DNA from: an uncultured Bacteroides sp.
GTDB taxonomy: Bacteria > Bacteroidota > Bacteroidia > Bacteroidales > Bacteroidaceae
Reading direction: 5' to 3'
DNA length: 64,000 bases
Assembly (NCBI RefSeq): GCF_910585845.1
Contig: NZ_CAJUHF010000012.1
Coordinates: forward strand, 1 to 64,000
Shown here in pieces: positions 1 to 7,728 of the stretch (position 1 is the first letter of the stretch; every line of letters starts with the position of its first letter). Under the pieces are notes generated by a model, which saw only the letters and a list, made by a program, of their open reading frames with translations, made no database searches and had not been told where the DNA came from. Made by a program: the position numbers and the translations under genes.

Positions 1-8
1 TGTGTCCA

Positions 9-58
9 ATAAACGAACGTTTAAAAAACGATTATCCCTTGATAATCCATTCGTTTAT
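9..58. promoter_or_regulatory. Nested palindrome cluster with a site resembling a capsule-promoter inversion repeat
   Basis: Positions 11-22, read on the minus strand, are AAACGTTCGTTT. This fits the ARACGTTCGT core that I recall for the inverted repeats recognised by the Mpi serine recombinase in B. fragilis capsule promoters. The stretch also folds on itself: 9-17 pairs with 50-58, 18-22 with 26-30 and 31-36 with 41-46, giving a possible three-way cruciform. It lies about 200 bp before upxY, where invertible capsule promoters end. The partner repeat and the promoter itself would lie left of the window, so inversion is inference. Confidence 0.5.
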
Positions 59-222
59 AGTGATTTAGCTGCGTAATTATGTTCAAGTGCAGAAAATCTT
101 CATGCAAGAGGAACACAAGGCTTGCCCTATTCGACATAAAGTGTTCGCAAATGATTGAGATTCAAGCTTATGCAAGGATGTCAAAGCCCCGAAGGAACAC
201 CCTTTTCTGAACATTCAGGCTT

Positions 223-837
223 ATGGAAACGAATAAAGAACTTGCAAAATCCCCTGAAAAAACAGCTGAAAAGGTATCCGAAAAGGCTTTGGAACAGGCA
301 CCGGAAAAAGTTTCAGAAAAAGCCGTCTGGTACGCTATGCGTGCCACTTACCGCCGCGAATCTGATGCTATGCGTCTCCTTGAAAAAGAACACTTGGGCT
401 GTTTCGTCCCTATGCAATACAAGATCGTCATGAAGCGTGGTAAGAAAGTGCGTGCCCTTGTCCCTGTGGTCCATAACCTGCTTTTCGTCCACGCTTGCCC
501 GTCGGATGTGAAGCGCGTGAAGTCTAAGGTCAGTTACCTCCAGTATATCACTGATACCCGCAGCAGTCGTAAAATCATCATTCCTGATGTCGAGATGCAA
601 CGTTTCATAGCCGTTGCCGGTACTTACAATGACCACCTCCTTTACTTCCAGCCCGACGAGCTGAACCTCTCGAAAGGTACCCGTGTCCGTATAACAGGCG
701 GTGACTTTGAAGGCCATGAAGGAGTTTTTCTGAAAGTAAAAGGTGCCCGCGACCGCCGTGTAGTCATCGCCGTCCAAGGTGTGATAGCTGTTGCCATGGC
801 AACCATTCACCCGGACTTAATAGAAGTAATCAAGTAA
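223..837 (+). CDS. upxY: UpxY family transcription antiterminator (NusG-like)
   Basis: This is the first gene of the capsule locus. UpxY proteins are specialised NusG paralogues that act on the leader of their own locus and stop RNA polymerase from terminating early in the long operon. The 204-aa protein has a NusG N-terminal domain at about residues 34-135 (from AVWYAMRATYRRES) and a KOW motif at about 151-172 (KGTRVRITGGDFEGHEGVF). Residues 4-33 form an unusual charged leader of EK-rich near-repeats (PEKTAEK, SEKALEQ, PEKVSEK) before the point where most family members begin. The next in-frame methionine, M39, falls inside the NGN fold, so the start at 223 is favoured. upxZ follows after 58 bp, the classic pair. 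Confidence 0.93.
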   Translation: METNKELAKSPEKTAEKVSEKALEQAPEKVSEKAVWYAMRATYRRESDAMRLLEKEHLGCFVPMQYKIVMKRGKKVRALVPVVHNLLFVHACPSDVKRVKSKVSYLQYITDTRSSRKIIIPDVEMQRFIAVAGTYNDHLLYFQPDELNLSKGTRVRITGGDFEGHEGVFLKVKGARDRRVVIAVQGVIAVAMATIHPDLIEVIK

Positions 838-895
838 TTTATCAATCAGCAGCAATTGTCAATTGTTTACTGTTCATTAAATACGATTAAATACC

Positions 896-1381
896 ATGTC
901 TTTATCCGAAGATGCGAAAAAACTTCAGCGTGTCTCTCACAAACTGATGTATTTGGGTTCTGACGGAACCTCTGTTTATAGTGCCGACCTGTCCCGCCTA
1001 AATAGTGAGGTCTATCGTCTGACTACTGCCTTGTATGATTCCTGTGTCCAAGGAGGGACAGTTGAAGAACAGGCGGAAGTCTGCCTTGCGCTTCTGATGG
1101 GTTACAATGCCTCTTTCATAGATCATGGTGAGAAACGGGAACATGTTCAGGAAATCCTGAACCGTTGTTGGGATCTTCTTGATACGCTTCCCCCTTCTTT
1201 GTTGAAACTCCGTCTCCTGACCGCCTGCTATGGTGAAGTGTACGATGAGCCTTTGGCAGAAGAAGCCCATCACATCATCGCTTCTTGGAATCCCGCATCA
1301 TTGACTTCCGAACAAGAAGAAGCCATTGCAGAGCTTCAGAATGTGATGGACAACCCCTATCCATGGGAGGAAGTGGAGTGA
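896..1381 (+). CDS. upxZ: UpxZ family capsule transcription inhibitor
   Basis: UpxZ proteins block the UpxY antiterminators of other capsule loci, so that usually one capsule is made at a time. The 161-aa product is soluble and helical, with no signal peptide or membrane segment. It has the family's typical length and N-terminal pattern (SLSEDAKKLQRVSHKLMYLG) and an acidic, tryptophan-containing tail (NPYPWEEVE). It directly follows upxY with no terminator between them, so the two are probably made from one leader transcript before the biosynthetic genes. The assignment rests on position and sequence pattern. Which foreign UpxY it inhibits cannot be read from the sequence. Confidence 0.9.
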   Translation: MSLSEDAKKLQRVSHKLMYLGSDGTSVYSADLSRLNSEVYRLTTALYDSCVQGGTVEEQAEVCLALLMGYNASFIDHGEKREHVQEILNRCWDLLDTLPPSLLKLRLLTACYGEVYDEPLAEEAHHIIASWNPASLTSEQEEAIAELQNVMDNPYPWEEVE

Positions 1382-1565
1382 AAAATGTGGTCTGTAGGTA
1401 TAAAAAACGATAAACCGGTTTCCCCTTTTCAGAAAAATCGTATATTTACGTATTGAACATTTGATAAGCAAGAGTATCGGCTTAACTCCCTCTGACTTCT
1501 AACGGAGCGTAGCGAAGTGATAACTCCTTTATCTCCTGATTATCTAAAAAAAGTTGGAATTAGAA

Positions 1566-1631
1566 ATGGATATGATGCGTAAATTGCCTATCGGCATACA
1601 GACTTTTGAGAAACTGCGTGAAGAGCATTAA
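1566..1631 (+). pseudogene. 5' remnant of an AAA-ATPase-like (PF09820/DUF1703-type) gene
   Basis: A 21-codon reading frame encodes RKLPIGIQTFEKLREE, the characteristic N-terminus of the abundant Bacteroides AAA-ATPase-like/PD-(D/E)XK proteins, which normally continues into a YVDKT segment and several hundred residues. Here it stops after REEH. Its TAA overlaps the ATG of the next fragment in a TAATG arrangement. I read it as the head of a gene cut off by a deletion or recombination, not as a working peptide. Confidence 0.65.
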
Positions 1632-1864
1632 TGGATATCTGCCAACAGCAGATAATACAGCGTGTGCTTGAATATGGCAGTTTGGATGACTGGCGTTTGG
1701 TTCGCAATTATTATGGTCTACATCGAATTGTAGAATTATGTAAGCAAATGCGCACATTAGATCCGGTGTGCCTTTCTTATATTTGTCTCTTGTCCAGAAC
1801 CTCAAAAGAAGAATACAGATGTTATCGTATGGCACAGTTGAACCCCACACTTTGGAACTCTTGA
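1631..1864 (+). pseudogene. DUF6922-type domain protein, N-terminally truncated
   Basis: The 77 residues (IIQRVLEYGSLDDWRLVRNY, then RIVELCKQMRTLDP, then SKEEYRCYRMAQLNPTLWNS) follow the pattern I recognise from small Bacteroides DUF6922 proteins, which usually have about 20-30 more residues ahead, including a conserved FWD segment, and often sit before an AbiEii-like nucleotidyltransferase. Both are missing here. The frame starts exactly where the PF09820 remnant ends, so the two are probably joined fragments. It could still be translated from its own ATG as a short protein. Its function is unknown. Confidence 0.5.
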
Positions 1865-1872
1865 AAAATCAA

Positions 1873-2298
1873 ATGATTTCTTTCAAGGAAAAAGTAGAAG
1901 CTGTCTTCAATTCACGTAATATTTATGACGATTGTGACAAGATTGCATTTTTGCTCCAGCCATATAAAGTACAAATCAAAGAAATGTTGAAGAAAGATGA
2001 ATGTCATGAGGCATTCACACTCTTTTATGAAATACTTGATATCCTGTCCCGTCACTTTGTTGAGGATGAACACTATTGCTATTTCGATGATATGTATAGT
2101 CCGGACTATATCTGTAAAGATATGATGGATGCTATCATTGATAAGATAAAAGAGGGTACTGTAACTGATTCTGAACTTCAATACCTCAAAAACGCAATGG
2201 AAAAGATATCGAAGATGAAAGCGTATGAAGACTATGGCACTCCTTTCGTTGTTTCTGATTGGATGGCTTTTTGTAGAAAATACAATTTGGGGTTATAA
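1873..2298 (+). CDS. Hypothetical helical protein, possibly a C-terminal fragment
   Basis: I do not recognise this 141-aa protein with certainty. It is charged and helical, with no signal peptide or membrane span. Segments such as IKEMLKKDECHEAFTLFYEI resemble the helical-repeat C-terminal part of SWIM-zinc-finger-associated Bacteroides proteins, but the CxC..CxH zinc motif is absent. The first ATG in frame lies 9 bp after the preceding remnant stops; a GTG start further upstream would overlap that frame. Given two other remnants immediately upstream, this may also be the tail of a larger lost gene. Confidence 0.45.
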   Translation: MISFKEKVEAVFNSRNIYDDCDKIAFLLQPYKVQIKEMLKKDECHEAFTLFYEILDILSRHFVEDEHYCYFDDMYSPDYICKDMMDAIIDKIKEGTVTDSELQYLKNAMEKISKMKAYEDYGTPFVVSDWMAFCRKYNLGL

Positions 2299-2389
2299 AT
2301 ACTCTCATTGGGACTTTTTCCTTCTTACTGTTTAATTAAAGTGTTTTTCCTTAAATGGGGATAACATTAAGTTTTAGTGCTTATCAACT

Positions 2390-3388
2390 ATGGCACAATC
2401 GTATTCCTTAGCTGTTTATTCCGTATCTATAAATACCCGTTTGAAAAAGGATGAAAAGCAGGTGCTCTCAGATTTTAATAACGGGCAAGATTTTCTCCAA
2501 TATATAGATACAATGATGTCTAGTTGGAAAATGGATATGAACAGAGGTGACCAACATGTTCCTGTAAATAGAGATGGGGATGATGAGGAAGGCAATGTCT
2601 TCAGACTTTCGCGTGACCAAAATGGAGAATATATTTTGTATAGGCGTGGACGTTATTTGTCTGGCATATTGGAATGTGGAGAATACGGTACAGAAGAAGA
2701 ATGTGTTGATATCAACAATGGTGCAGTTGTATTTCGTAAAACTTCAAACAATGCATTGTTGAAACCTTTCTATTTCATGTTTTATATTCCGGAAAATTCA
2801 AATATTGGTTTTCTCATATTAGAAAAGATTGGTAATACAGGTATTATGACAGTATTGAATAATGCTATTATCAACTATTATAAAACCACGCCATCTGATG
2901 GTGCGTACGTCCTTAAAATTGTTCCTCTTTGTATTGATGCGTTGGTACAAAGAAAAATGGAAAAGCTTCATTACGAAGCAAAAAAAATAGAACTTCGTAA
3001 AGTTCAAAAGGAAGACCTTAGTATTGATAAGGTTTCTGGAAATACCATAGGTAATCAAAATGTATCAACAACCGTTGTATATACCCCTTATCGCAATAAC
3101 TTCATTAATGTATTGGATTTTATTAATAGAATAAAAACGAAACGGAACGATGCAAACACGGTTTATGAAGTAGATAACGATTTCTCTTGTGAGGATATAG
3201 CAGTAACTGTTAAAGTTGGAGATAAAGACAAAATTTTCTCTCTTCAGAATATTCAAACATTGGGTATGACAATAGATATAACCAACGATATTGTTTTAGG
3301 CGGTGATCATTATCCTACATTTTCTTCCATGGAGGAGCAATCCAATCATGTTATATCTTATATAAAAGAGCAATTCAATCTTGATTAG
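2390..3388 (+). CDS. Unknown cytosolic protein, first gene of a putative defence pair
   Basis: This 332-aa protein has no signal peptide and no membrane helix, and I cannot place it in a named family. It begins AQSYSLAVYSVSINTRL, has a beta-rich middle (NGEYILYRRGRYLSGILECG; PFYFMFYIPENSNIGFLILE), a charged helix near 190-215 and an alpha/beta C-terminus. Its stop codon runs into the start region of a PutAbiC-like membrane protein, so the two are almost certainly co-translated. A soluble protein plus a membrane partner recalls RexA-RexB and KwaB-KwaA in layout, but I see no motif that proves homology. It is AT-rich and lies between capsule regulators and capsule biosynthesis genes, where sugar genes would be expected. 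Confidence 0.7.
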   Translation: MAQSYSLAVYSVSINTRLKKDEKQVLSDFNNGQDFLQYIDTMMSSWKMDMNRGDQHVPVNRDGDDEEGNVFRLSRDQNGEYILYRRGRYLSGILECGEYGTEEECVDINNGAVVFRKTSNNALLKPFYFMFYIPENSNIGFLILEKIGNTGIMTVLNNAIINYYKTTPSDGAYVLKIVPLCIDALVQRKMEKLHYEAKKIELRKVQKEDLSIDKVSGNTIGNQNVSTTVVYTPYRNNFINVLDFINRIKTKRNDANTVYEVDNDFSCEDIAVTVKVGDKDKIFSLQNIQTLGMTIDITNDIVLGGDHYPTFSSMEEQSNHVISYIKEQFNLD

Positions 3389-3416
3389 AATACTCAAAAA
3401 AGTGTATTGGAAATTC

Positions 3417-4343
3417 ATGAAATGCACTAACTTTAATATCAAGACACTTTGTATAATACTTGCTGTTATTGCATTTGCGGTAGCTGTAGTATTGGCAATA
3501 TTATATCTTGCAATATTTTATTGTCATTGGCATGATGACATGTTTGCTTGGATTTTTATAGATCGTAATATAGCATCACAATTACATAATAATATTGGCG
3601 ATTTCTTATGGGGGACAATTGGTATTTTATTGACTTTTACAACCACGTTGTTTTTGTTTATTACATTTAGGGAACAACGGGAACAGTTGTTGGTAACAAA
3701 GGAGGAAAGTGATAAAACTCGTTTTGAAACCACCTACTTTAATATATTAGGAATGTTAAAGCAAGTCCAAGAGACTGTGAATGCCAATATTTGTTCATGT
3801 CTGTCAGATAGAGGGATACATAATCTCGTTGAATATTATACGCATTTCAAACGGTATTATACCCAATCTTTAAAGAACGATCCTGATTTAAAACAAATAA
3901 ATGATAATTTAGAACCGATAACGGCTACTTCATCAGTGATTGAACAGTATGAAGGAATGCTCGCAGATTTGTATGTGAGATATGTCGAGGAAATGCAATG
4001 TAATATTGGTTATTTATACAGATATATATTTAATGCGATAAAATTTGTAGTAGATTATTGTTACAACAAAGGGAATATATCTGATACGGAACATTATCTA
4101 AATCTGTTGCAGGCACAACTGTCAAATGAAGAGTTGTGTTTCATTTTTTATAATGCCATTTCAAAATATGGTAAAGACAAACATGGTGTTTGGAAATTCA
4201 AAAAAATGCTTGATAAAACACAGTTCTTAGAAAATATAGATTCCTCCTTTTTACTTAATCGAAATCATTATTGTTTCTACTCTCATACATCATTCAAATT
4301 CTTGAACAGAGATGAGTTGAAGAAAGTAACAGTAGAAAAGTAA
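3417..4343 (+). CDS. Putative phage abortive infection membrane protein (PutAbiC-like)
   Basis: The protein matches the pattern of putative phage abortive infection proteins (PF16872). Two N-terminal membrane helices (one from IKTLCIILAVIAFAVAVVL, a second around WGTIGILLTFTTTLFLFITF) are followed by a cytosolic helix with EQLLVTKEESDKTRFETTYF. The C-terminal half is helical, with YRYIFNAIKFVVDYC and LLQAQLSNEELCFIFYNAIS. Family members are thought to act in phage exclusion; the mechanism is unknown. The ATG at 3417 (308 aa) places the first helix at the usual distance from the N-terminus. A TTG at 3381, inside the upstream stop region, would give 320 aa. It is coupled to the unknown gene upstream and unrelated to capsule synthesis. 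Confidence 0.75.
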   Translation: MKCTNFNIKTLCIILAVIAFAVAVVLAILYLAIFYCHWHDDMFAWIFIDRNIASQLHNNIGDFLWGTIGILLTFTTTLFLFITFREQREQLLVTKEESDKTRFETTYFNILGMLKQVQETVNANICSCLSDRGIHNLVEYYTHFKRYYTQSLKNDPDLKQINDNLEPITATSSVIEQYEGMLADLYVRYVEEMQCNIGYLYRYIFNAIKFVVDYCYNKGNISDTEHYLNLLQAQLSNEELCFIFYNAISKYGKDKHGVWKFKKMLDKTQFLENIDSSFLLNRNHYCFYSHTSFKFLNRDELKKVTVEK

Positions 4344-4370
4344 ACAATCTGAATAATAATAATCGTAGTA

Positions 4371-5552
4371 ATGATAAAGAAGATAATGTTAGTCTTTGGA
4401 ACTCGTCCAGAGGCTATTAAGATGTGTCCTTTAGTAAAGGAATTCCAAAAATATCCTAGTGAATTTGAAACGATAGTATGTGTTACGGGTCAGCATAGAG
4501 AAATGCTTGACCAAGTATTAACCATCTTTGATGTCAAGCCCGATTATGATCTCAACATTATGAAACAGGGCCAGGATCTCTATGATGTTACAGCTCGTGT
4601 ACTGACAGGTATGCGTGATGTCTTTAAGGAGTGTCGTCCTGATGTTGTGCTTGTGCATGGAGATACAACGACTTCCACCGCAGCCGCTCTTGCCGCTTTC
4701 TATCAACAAATACCGGTAGGCCATGTGGAAGCTGGTCTTCGTACACATAATATTTATAGTCCTTGGCCAGAAGAGATGAATCGTCAGATAACAGGTCGTA
4801 TTGCAACCTATAATTTCTCACCAACTCCTCTCTCAGAGAATAATTTGTTGGAAGAGAAAGCGCAAGGTAAAATTTATGTGACGGGTAATACCGTGATTGA
4901 TGCTCTGCACATGGTGGTTGATAAATTGAGGAATGATGCTACTCTTGCTGAAGAACAGGAACGCGTACTTGTTGCATCGGGTTATGATGTTACTCGTTTG
5001 AAAGGCGGCAAAAAACTTGTTCTCATTACCGGGCATCGTCGTGAAAATTTTGGTGATGGTTTTATTAACATGTGTACGGCTATTAAGGATCTTGTGCTGA
5101 AATATCCAGATGTGGATTTTGTATATCCGATGCATCTTAATCCTAATGTTCGTAAACCGATTCATGAAGTGTTTGGCGATAATCTTGATAAATTGGGTAA
5201 TATGTTCTTCATCGAGCCGCTTCAATATTTGGAATTTGTATTCTTGATGGAGAAATCTACTATTGTATTGACAGATTCCGGAGGCATTCAAGAGGAAGCA
5301 CCTGGATTGGGCAAGCCTGTACTGGTGATGCGTGATACGACGGAACGTCCGGAAGCATTATCAAGTGGTACGGTTCATCTTGTTGGAACTGATTATGATA
5401 AGATTATGAGTGAGGTAAGTATGCTTTTGGATAATAAGGAGGCATACGATAAGATGTCTAAGGCGGTAAATCCTTATGGAGATGGAAAGGCATGCTCTCG
5501 TATTATTTCAATCTTTGAAAAGGAGAACCAGAAGTCTTATGAAGGATATTAA
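4371..5552 (+). CDS. wecB: UDP-N-acetylglucosamine 2-epimerase (non-hydrolysing)
   Basis: It converts UDP-GlcNAc to UDP-ManNAc in the cytosol, supplying a precursor for the capsule repeat unit. At 393 aa it is full length. Visible signatures are GTRPEAIKMCPLVKEF near the N-terminus, HGDTTTS at about 96-102, HVEAGLRT at about 118-125, TGHRRENFGDG near 220 and TDSGGIQEEAPGLGKP near 302. It follows the putative defence pair after 27 bp and is the first true biosynthetic gene. No UDP-ManNAc dehydrogenase (wecC) is present in the locus, so the sugar may be used as ManNAc or oxidised by an enzyme encoded elsewhere. Confidence 0.96.
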   Translation: MIKKIMLVFGTRPEAIKMCPLVKEFQKYPSEFETIVCVTGQHREMLDQVLTIFDVKPDYDLNIMKQGQDLYDVTARVLTGMRDVFKECRPDVVLVHGDTTTSTAAALAAFYQQIPVGHVEAGLRTHNIYSPWPEEMNRQITGRIATYNFSPTPLSENNLLEEKAQGKIYVTGNTVIDALHMVVDKLRNDATLAEEQERVLVASGYDVTRLKGGKKLVLITGHRRENFGDGFINMCTAIKDLVLKYPDVDFVYPMHLNPNVRKPIHEVFGDNLDKLGNMFFIEPLQYLEFVFLMEKSTIVLTDSGGIQEEAPGLGKPVLVMRDTTERPEALSSGTVHLVGTDYDKIMSEVSMLLDNKEAYDKMSKAVNPYGDGKACSRIISIFEKENQKSYEGY

Positions 5553-5624
5553 CACTAAATTTATAGTTAGATAGTATAGTGTTTTTTTATAGAAAACATT
5601 TCTAATGCATGAAATTTAAGTAAA

Positions 5625-6191
5625 ATGAATATAAAGGATATTATATGGAAAATAAAATTTTATAGAGCTAACGCCTATAAAACTGCAGAGATGATGTCAA
5701 CTAAATTTTATCATTGTGGGTCAAACGTTCAACTTTATACAAAATCTTTTGGTACAGAGCCTTATCTTATTAGTATTGGAAATAATGTGACGTGTGCGTC
5801 AAATGTGAGATTTATTAATCACGATGTCTCTTGTTTTAATATAGCTAGATATCTTGGCTTACCGGAAGGCTCATTGGATAAGGTGGGTCCCATAACACTT
5901 CATGACAATTGTTTTATTTGTGCAGAAACAATGCTTATGCCAGGGTGTTCTGTTGGTCGAAACTCTGTTATTGCAGCACGTAGTGTCGTGACAAAGCAAG
6001 TTCCAGATAATGAAGTGTGGGGTGGAGTTCCGGCTCATTATATAATGAATGTTGCGGAGTATGCTGAACGCATAAAAATAAAGGCATGTGAATATCCTTG
6101 GGTGGATAAAGATACAGCTCATAAAAAAAGAATAAGTGAGGATGAACTTATTAAAGCGAGGCAAAAATTTTTTTTTGAAAATATATATTGA
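5625..6191 (+). CDS. Hexapeptide-repeat O-acetyltransferase
   Basis: This 188-aa protein belongs to the left-handed beta-helix acyltransferases, which usually move an acetyl group from acetyl-CoA to a sugar hydroxyl. The region from about 45 to 145 shows hexapeptide turns ([LIV]GxxxX), for example ISIGNNVTCASNVRFINHD, LHDNCFICAETMLMPGCSVG and NSVIAARSVVTK, then the usual exit motif VWGGVPAHYI. The likely catalytic His is in FINHD. It lacks the long N-terminal part of serine acetyltransferases, which fits capsule decoration. It lies between wecB and wzx in the same orientation. The acceptor sugar is unknown. Confidence 0.85.
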   Translation: MNIKDIIWKIKFYRANAYKTAEMMSTKFYHCGSNVQLYTKSFGTEPYLISIGNNVTCASNVRFINHDVSCFNIARYLGLPEGSLDKVGPITLHDNCFICAETMLMPGCSVGRNSVIAARSVVTKQVPDNEVWGGVPAHYIMNVAEYAERIKIKACEYPWVDKDTAHKKRISEDELIKARQKFFFENIY

Positions 6192-6281
6192 GATATTTGG
6201 TATGTAATTTGCTTGTCTTTTTTTTAAAACTATTTGATAGCCATTTTTCTATACCTGTGATATTTGACACAATAATCTTGT

Positions 6282-7721
6282 ATGGGGAGTATAAAAAGAA
6301 ATATATTTTATAACAGTATTCTTACTATTTCTAGTTATATTTTTCCACTTATAACATTTCCATATGTAACTAGAGTACTGGGAGTAAACAATATTGGTAT
6401 CTGTAATTTTGTAGATAGTATTATTCAGTACTTTATTTGTTTTTCAATGATGGGGGTTATGACTGTAGGGACTCGAGAAATAGCAAGAACTAGAGGGGAT
6501 AAAAAGCTATTATCAAAAACATTTAGTGAGTTACTTACTCTGAATCTAATAGCAACAGTTATAATGATATTAGTGCTATTTTTATGTGTCATGTTTCTTC
6601 CTTTTTTTCATGACTATGAGCAAATGTTATATGTCGGTATGGCTAAAATTTTGGCTAGTACCTTACTTGTTGAGTGGTTGTTCAAAGGACTTGAGGATTT
6701 TAAATATGTTACAGGACGCACTATTATTATTAGATGTTTATATGTAATTTCTATATTTATTCTTGTCAAAGATAAGGATGATTATTTTTTATACTTTACA
6801 TTAACTTCGTTTGTCGTTGTTATAAATGCAATTGTTAATATTGTTTATAGTCGGAAATTTGTATATTATAGTATTAAAGAAATAAATATTAGACTTTATT
6901 TGAAACCTTTTTTAATATTAGGTGTATACATGCTTTTGACTTCGATGTATACGACTTTTAATGTTGTGTATTTAGGATTTGTTACTAATAGTGTAGAAGT
7001 TGGATATTATACAACAGCAACAAAACTCTATATTCTTATTATGTCTCTTTTTACTGCTTATACGGGGGTTATGATGCCACGTATGAGCATGTTATTAGCC
7101 GAAGGTGATTTTCAAGAGTTTAGGCGTCTTACTGACAAATCTCTAGATGTTTTGTTTGCATTTGCTATGCCTGTGGTTGTGATATCCGAAGTCTGTGCAC
7201 CGCATATTGTTCGTATTGTTGCGGGTGTGGGGTATGAGGGAGCTATCTTTCCGATGCGTTTAGTAATGCCATTAATGTTTGTTATTTGTTATGAGCAGGT
7301 TCTTGTAGTTCAAATTCTTTCCCCAATGAAAAAGGATGCTGCGATTTTTCGAAATTCAATGATAGGAGCATCGGTTGGAATTATATTTAATATAATATTG
7401 GTATCACATTTTGCTTCAAGTGGGACTGCAATTGTTTGGATCTTAAGTGAATTCGCAGTAATGTTATCTGCTCAATATTATGTATGCAAATATATTCAAT
7501 TTCGAATTCCTGTTGTTGCTTTCTTAAAGAGGATAATTTTAATGTTCCCCATATTATTAATTGCTTTATATATTGAGTACGTAATTGAATCCATATGGCT
7601 TTCTCTGATTTCTGTATCTATTATTGTAGTCATATATTGTTTATCTGTAGAAATAGCAATTCTAAAAAATGATTTGGTTGAAAATAGCTTAATGGTAGTA
7701 TTAAAACGATTCCATAAATAG
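6282..7721 (+). CDS. wzx: Wzx-type polysaccharide flippase
   Basis: It moves the undecaprenyl-diphosphate-linked repeat unit across the inner membrane. The 479-aa protein is hydrophobic throughout, with about 12-14 membrane helices. It opens with the MATE-like signature of the family (SILTISSYIFPLITFPYVTRVLG, spanning roughly residues 11-33) and carries the middle EVGYYTTATKLY segment. Together with wzy downstream this makes the locus Wzx/Wzy-dependent. Codon use is strongly AT-rich, as in its neighbours, which is usual for laterally shuffled capsule cassettes. The GT2 gene starts 7 bp later. Confidence 0.93.
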   Translation: MGSIKRNIFYNSILTISSYIFPLITFPYVTRVLGVNNIGICNFVDSIIQYFICFSMMGVMTVGTREIARTRGDKKLLSKTFSELLTLNLIATVIMILVLFLCVMFLPFFHDYEQMLYVGMAKILASTLLVEWLFKGLEDFKYVTGRTIIIRCLYVISIFILVKDKDDYFLYFTLTSFVVVINAIVNIVYSRKFVYYSIKEINIRLYLKPFLILGVYMLLTSMYTTFNVVYLGFVTNSVEVGYYTTATKLYILIMSLFTAYTGVMMPRMSMLLAEGDFQEFRRLTDKSLDVLFAFAMPVVVISEVCAPHIVRIVAGVGYEGAIFPMRLVMPLMFVICYEQVLVVQILSPMKKDAAIFRNSMIGASVGIIFNIILVSHFASSGTAIVWILSEFAVMLSAQYYVCKYIQFRIPVVAFLKRIILMFPILLIALYIEYVIESIWLSLISVSIIVVIYCLSVEIAILKNDLVENSLMVVLKRFHK

Positions 7722-7728
7722 TAACTAT

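Noticed and set aside
9..58. The palindrome cluster as an intrinsic terminator
   Set aside because: Stems are AT-rich and short with no T run on either side.
2390..3388. Assignment of the 332-aa protein as KwaB or RexA
   Set aside because: Only the soluble-plus-membrane layout and a few similar beta segments agree; no diagnostic motif is visible, so I left it unnamed.
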